16,099 nucleotides of DNA, taken from positions 1-16,099 of the forward strand of contig JALSLS010000254.1 of NCBI GenBank assembly GCA_026988195.1. Reading direction: 5' to 3'. Positions within the stretch are counted from its first letter, which is position 1. Each line of letters begins with the position of its first letter. The notes beneath the pieces were generated by a model, which saw only the letters and a program-made list of their open reading frames with translations, made no database searches and had not been told where the DNA came from. Both the position numbers and the translations under genes were made by a program. Of the stretch, positions 14,984 to 16,099 are shown one piece after another. This DNA is from Methylomonas sp. Its GTDB lineage: Bacteria; Pseudomonadota; Gammaproteobacteria; Methylococcales; Methylomonadaceae.

Positions 14984-16099
14984 ATACTCCCTTTAGCTTG
15001 AACCCAAACGATATTTTTTCTGATGATAAACCTCACCTTAAGCTTAAACAAATCATTAGTGAGAAAAAAACGGAACAAAGTCAGAAGTTTGACCCTCAAC
15101 TCAATGTAGGTGATTTATTAATTGAAAATTCTGCATTTATTGATGATGTTTTAACTCTTTGTTGGAATTATTTTCTAAAACAATATTCAACTGAACTTTG
15201 TTTATTGGCGACAGGCGGATATGGACGAAATGAACTTTTCCCCAATTCTGATATAGATATTTTAATCTTGCTTAAGAATTCAGATACCCATACATTTCAA
15301 GATAACCTATCCGGCTTCTCTAATTTTTTATGGGATATTGGTTTAAAACCAGGGCAATCGATTCGAACTATTCCTGAGTGTATACAAGCTGCTAAGGAAG
15401 ACCAAACCATTATGACTAACCTGCTTGAAATCAGGTTAATTAATGGTAACCCTATTTTATTTTCGGATTTATCGAAACAGGTCTCACAAGCATCACTCTG
15501 GTCATCTGCTGATTATTTCGCAGCAAAGATGCAAGAACAAGAAAAACGTTATGCAAAATATCATGAAACAGCTTACAACCTTGAACCTAACATAAAAGAG
15601 GGTCCCGGTGGATTACGGGATTTACAAAATATTGCTTGGGTATTTAAACATCACTACAAATCAACCTCGCTTAAAGAGTTGATCATGTATGGTTATTTCT
15701 CTGCAACAGAATACAATGAACTCAACGCCTGCCGTGATATTTTATGGCGTATTCGTTACGCCCTACACACACTCACGAAAAGCAGCCAAGACCTACTCGC
15801 CTTTGACTATCAACGAGAATTAGCAAAACAGTTTAACTTTGTCGATGCTGAGAATAATCCTGATGTAGAGCAGTTCATGCAATACTACTTTAGAACAGTC
15901 ACTGAACTAGAGCGGACTAACGAGATTCTACTCCAGCTATTTAATGAACAACTGATTGACACAGATTCAATTAAACAACTTGTCCCTACAAACGATTATT
16001 TTTATTCAATTAACGGCTATATCGAAGCTAAAGAAACCGATACGTTTAATAAACATCCACTAGCATTACTTGAAGTTTTCACTTTACTGCAACGCCATA
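14980..16099 (+). CDS. glnD: PII uridylyltransferase/uridylyl-removing enzyme, N-terminal part (runs off the right edge)
   Basis: GlnD adds UMP to and removes it from PII (GlnB/GlnK) in response to glutamine, and so sets glutamine synthetase activity and nitrogen gene expression. The frame is open for 373 codons from the GTG at 14980 to the window end; the full protein is usually near 900 residues, so the HD and ACT domains are outside. The nucleotidyltransferase motif is at about 79-95, GGYGRNELFPNSDIDILIL, with the metal-binding aspartates D91 and D93. The GlnD-specific NIKEGPGGLRDLQNIAW follows at about 205-221, in the region after the nucleotidyltransferase core. The GTG overlaps the map stop by 4 bp (GTGA), implying coupled translation. 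Confidence 0.94.
   Translation, partial: MNTPFSLNPNDIFSDDKPHLKLKQIISEKKTEQSQKFDPQLNVGDLLIENSAFIDDVLTLCWNYFLKQYSTELCLLATGGYGRNELFPNSDIDILILLKNSDTHTFQDNLSGFSNFLWDIGLKPGQSIRTIPECIQAAKEDQTIMTNLLEIRLINGNPILFSDLSKQVSQASLWSSADYFAAKMQEQEKRYAKYHETAYNLEPNIKEGPGGLRDLQNIAWVFKHHYKSTSLKELIMYGYFSATEYNELNACRDILWRIRYALHTLTKSSQDLLAFDYQRELAKQFNFVDAENNPDVEQFMQYYFRTVTELERTNEILLQLFNEQLIDTDSIKQLVPTNDYFYSINGYIEAKETDTFNKHPLALLEVFTLLQRH

Overview
The window looks like an AT-rich gammaproteobacterial chromosome. It carries cysM, purL, a dapA-bamC pair, a two-gene signalling operon and a map-glnD pair. The dapA-bamC and map-glnD orders, and the fused 1290-residue PurL, are typical of Gammaproteobacteria. The AT-rich coding sequence and the many short palindromic repeats in the gaps would suit a methanotroph (Methylococcales) or a Thiotrichales relative. 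That genus-level idea is inference only.

Layout from left to right. Positions 1-226 (minus) hold the start of a small exported protein that runs off the left edge. Positions 227-783 contain no gene but two different dispersed repeats. Next, all on the minus strand, come cysM (784-1674), purL (1927-5799), bamC (6127-6774) and dapA (6775-7650). Translation runs dapA to bamC with no base between them. Further minus-strand genes are a response regulator with a PP2C/SpoIIE-type phosphatase domain (8200-9306) and a 1504-residue hybrid sensor kinase (9303-13817), overlapping by 4 bp. The gap 13818-14218 is divergent. On the plus strand are map (14219-14983) and the 5' part of glnD (14980 to the right edge), also overlapping by 4 bp.

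Functionally, most of the window is housekeeping: cysteine synthesis, purine synthesis, lysine/peptidoglycan precursor synthesis, outer-membrane protein assembly, N-terminal Met removal and nitrogen signalling. The accessory part is the kinase/phosphatase operon. It has a periplasmic sensor, three PAS domains, a kinase, two receivers and an Hpt, followed by a receiver-PP2C protein. The probable output is protein dephosphorylation, as in partner switching, because neither protein has a DNA-binding domain. Its downstream target is not in the window.

The most striking unexplained structure is in the gaps. Nested inverted repeats lie just downstream of purL, bamC and the response regulator gene and share arms but have different stems. 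A 164-bp long inverted repeat sits upstream of dapA. Two copies of a GTAGGGTGGGCA-type element occur in opposite orientation about 13 kb apart. I found no CRISPR array, tRNA, rRNA, transposase, prophage gene or defence system.
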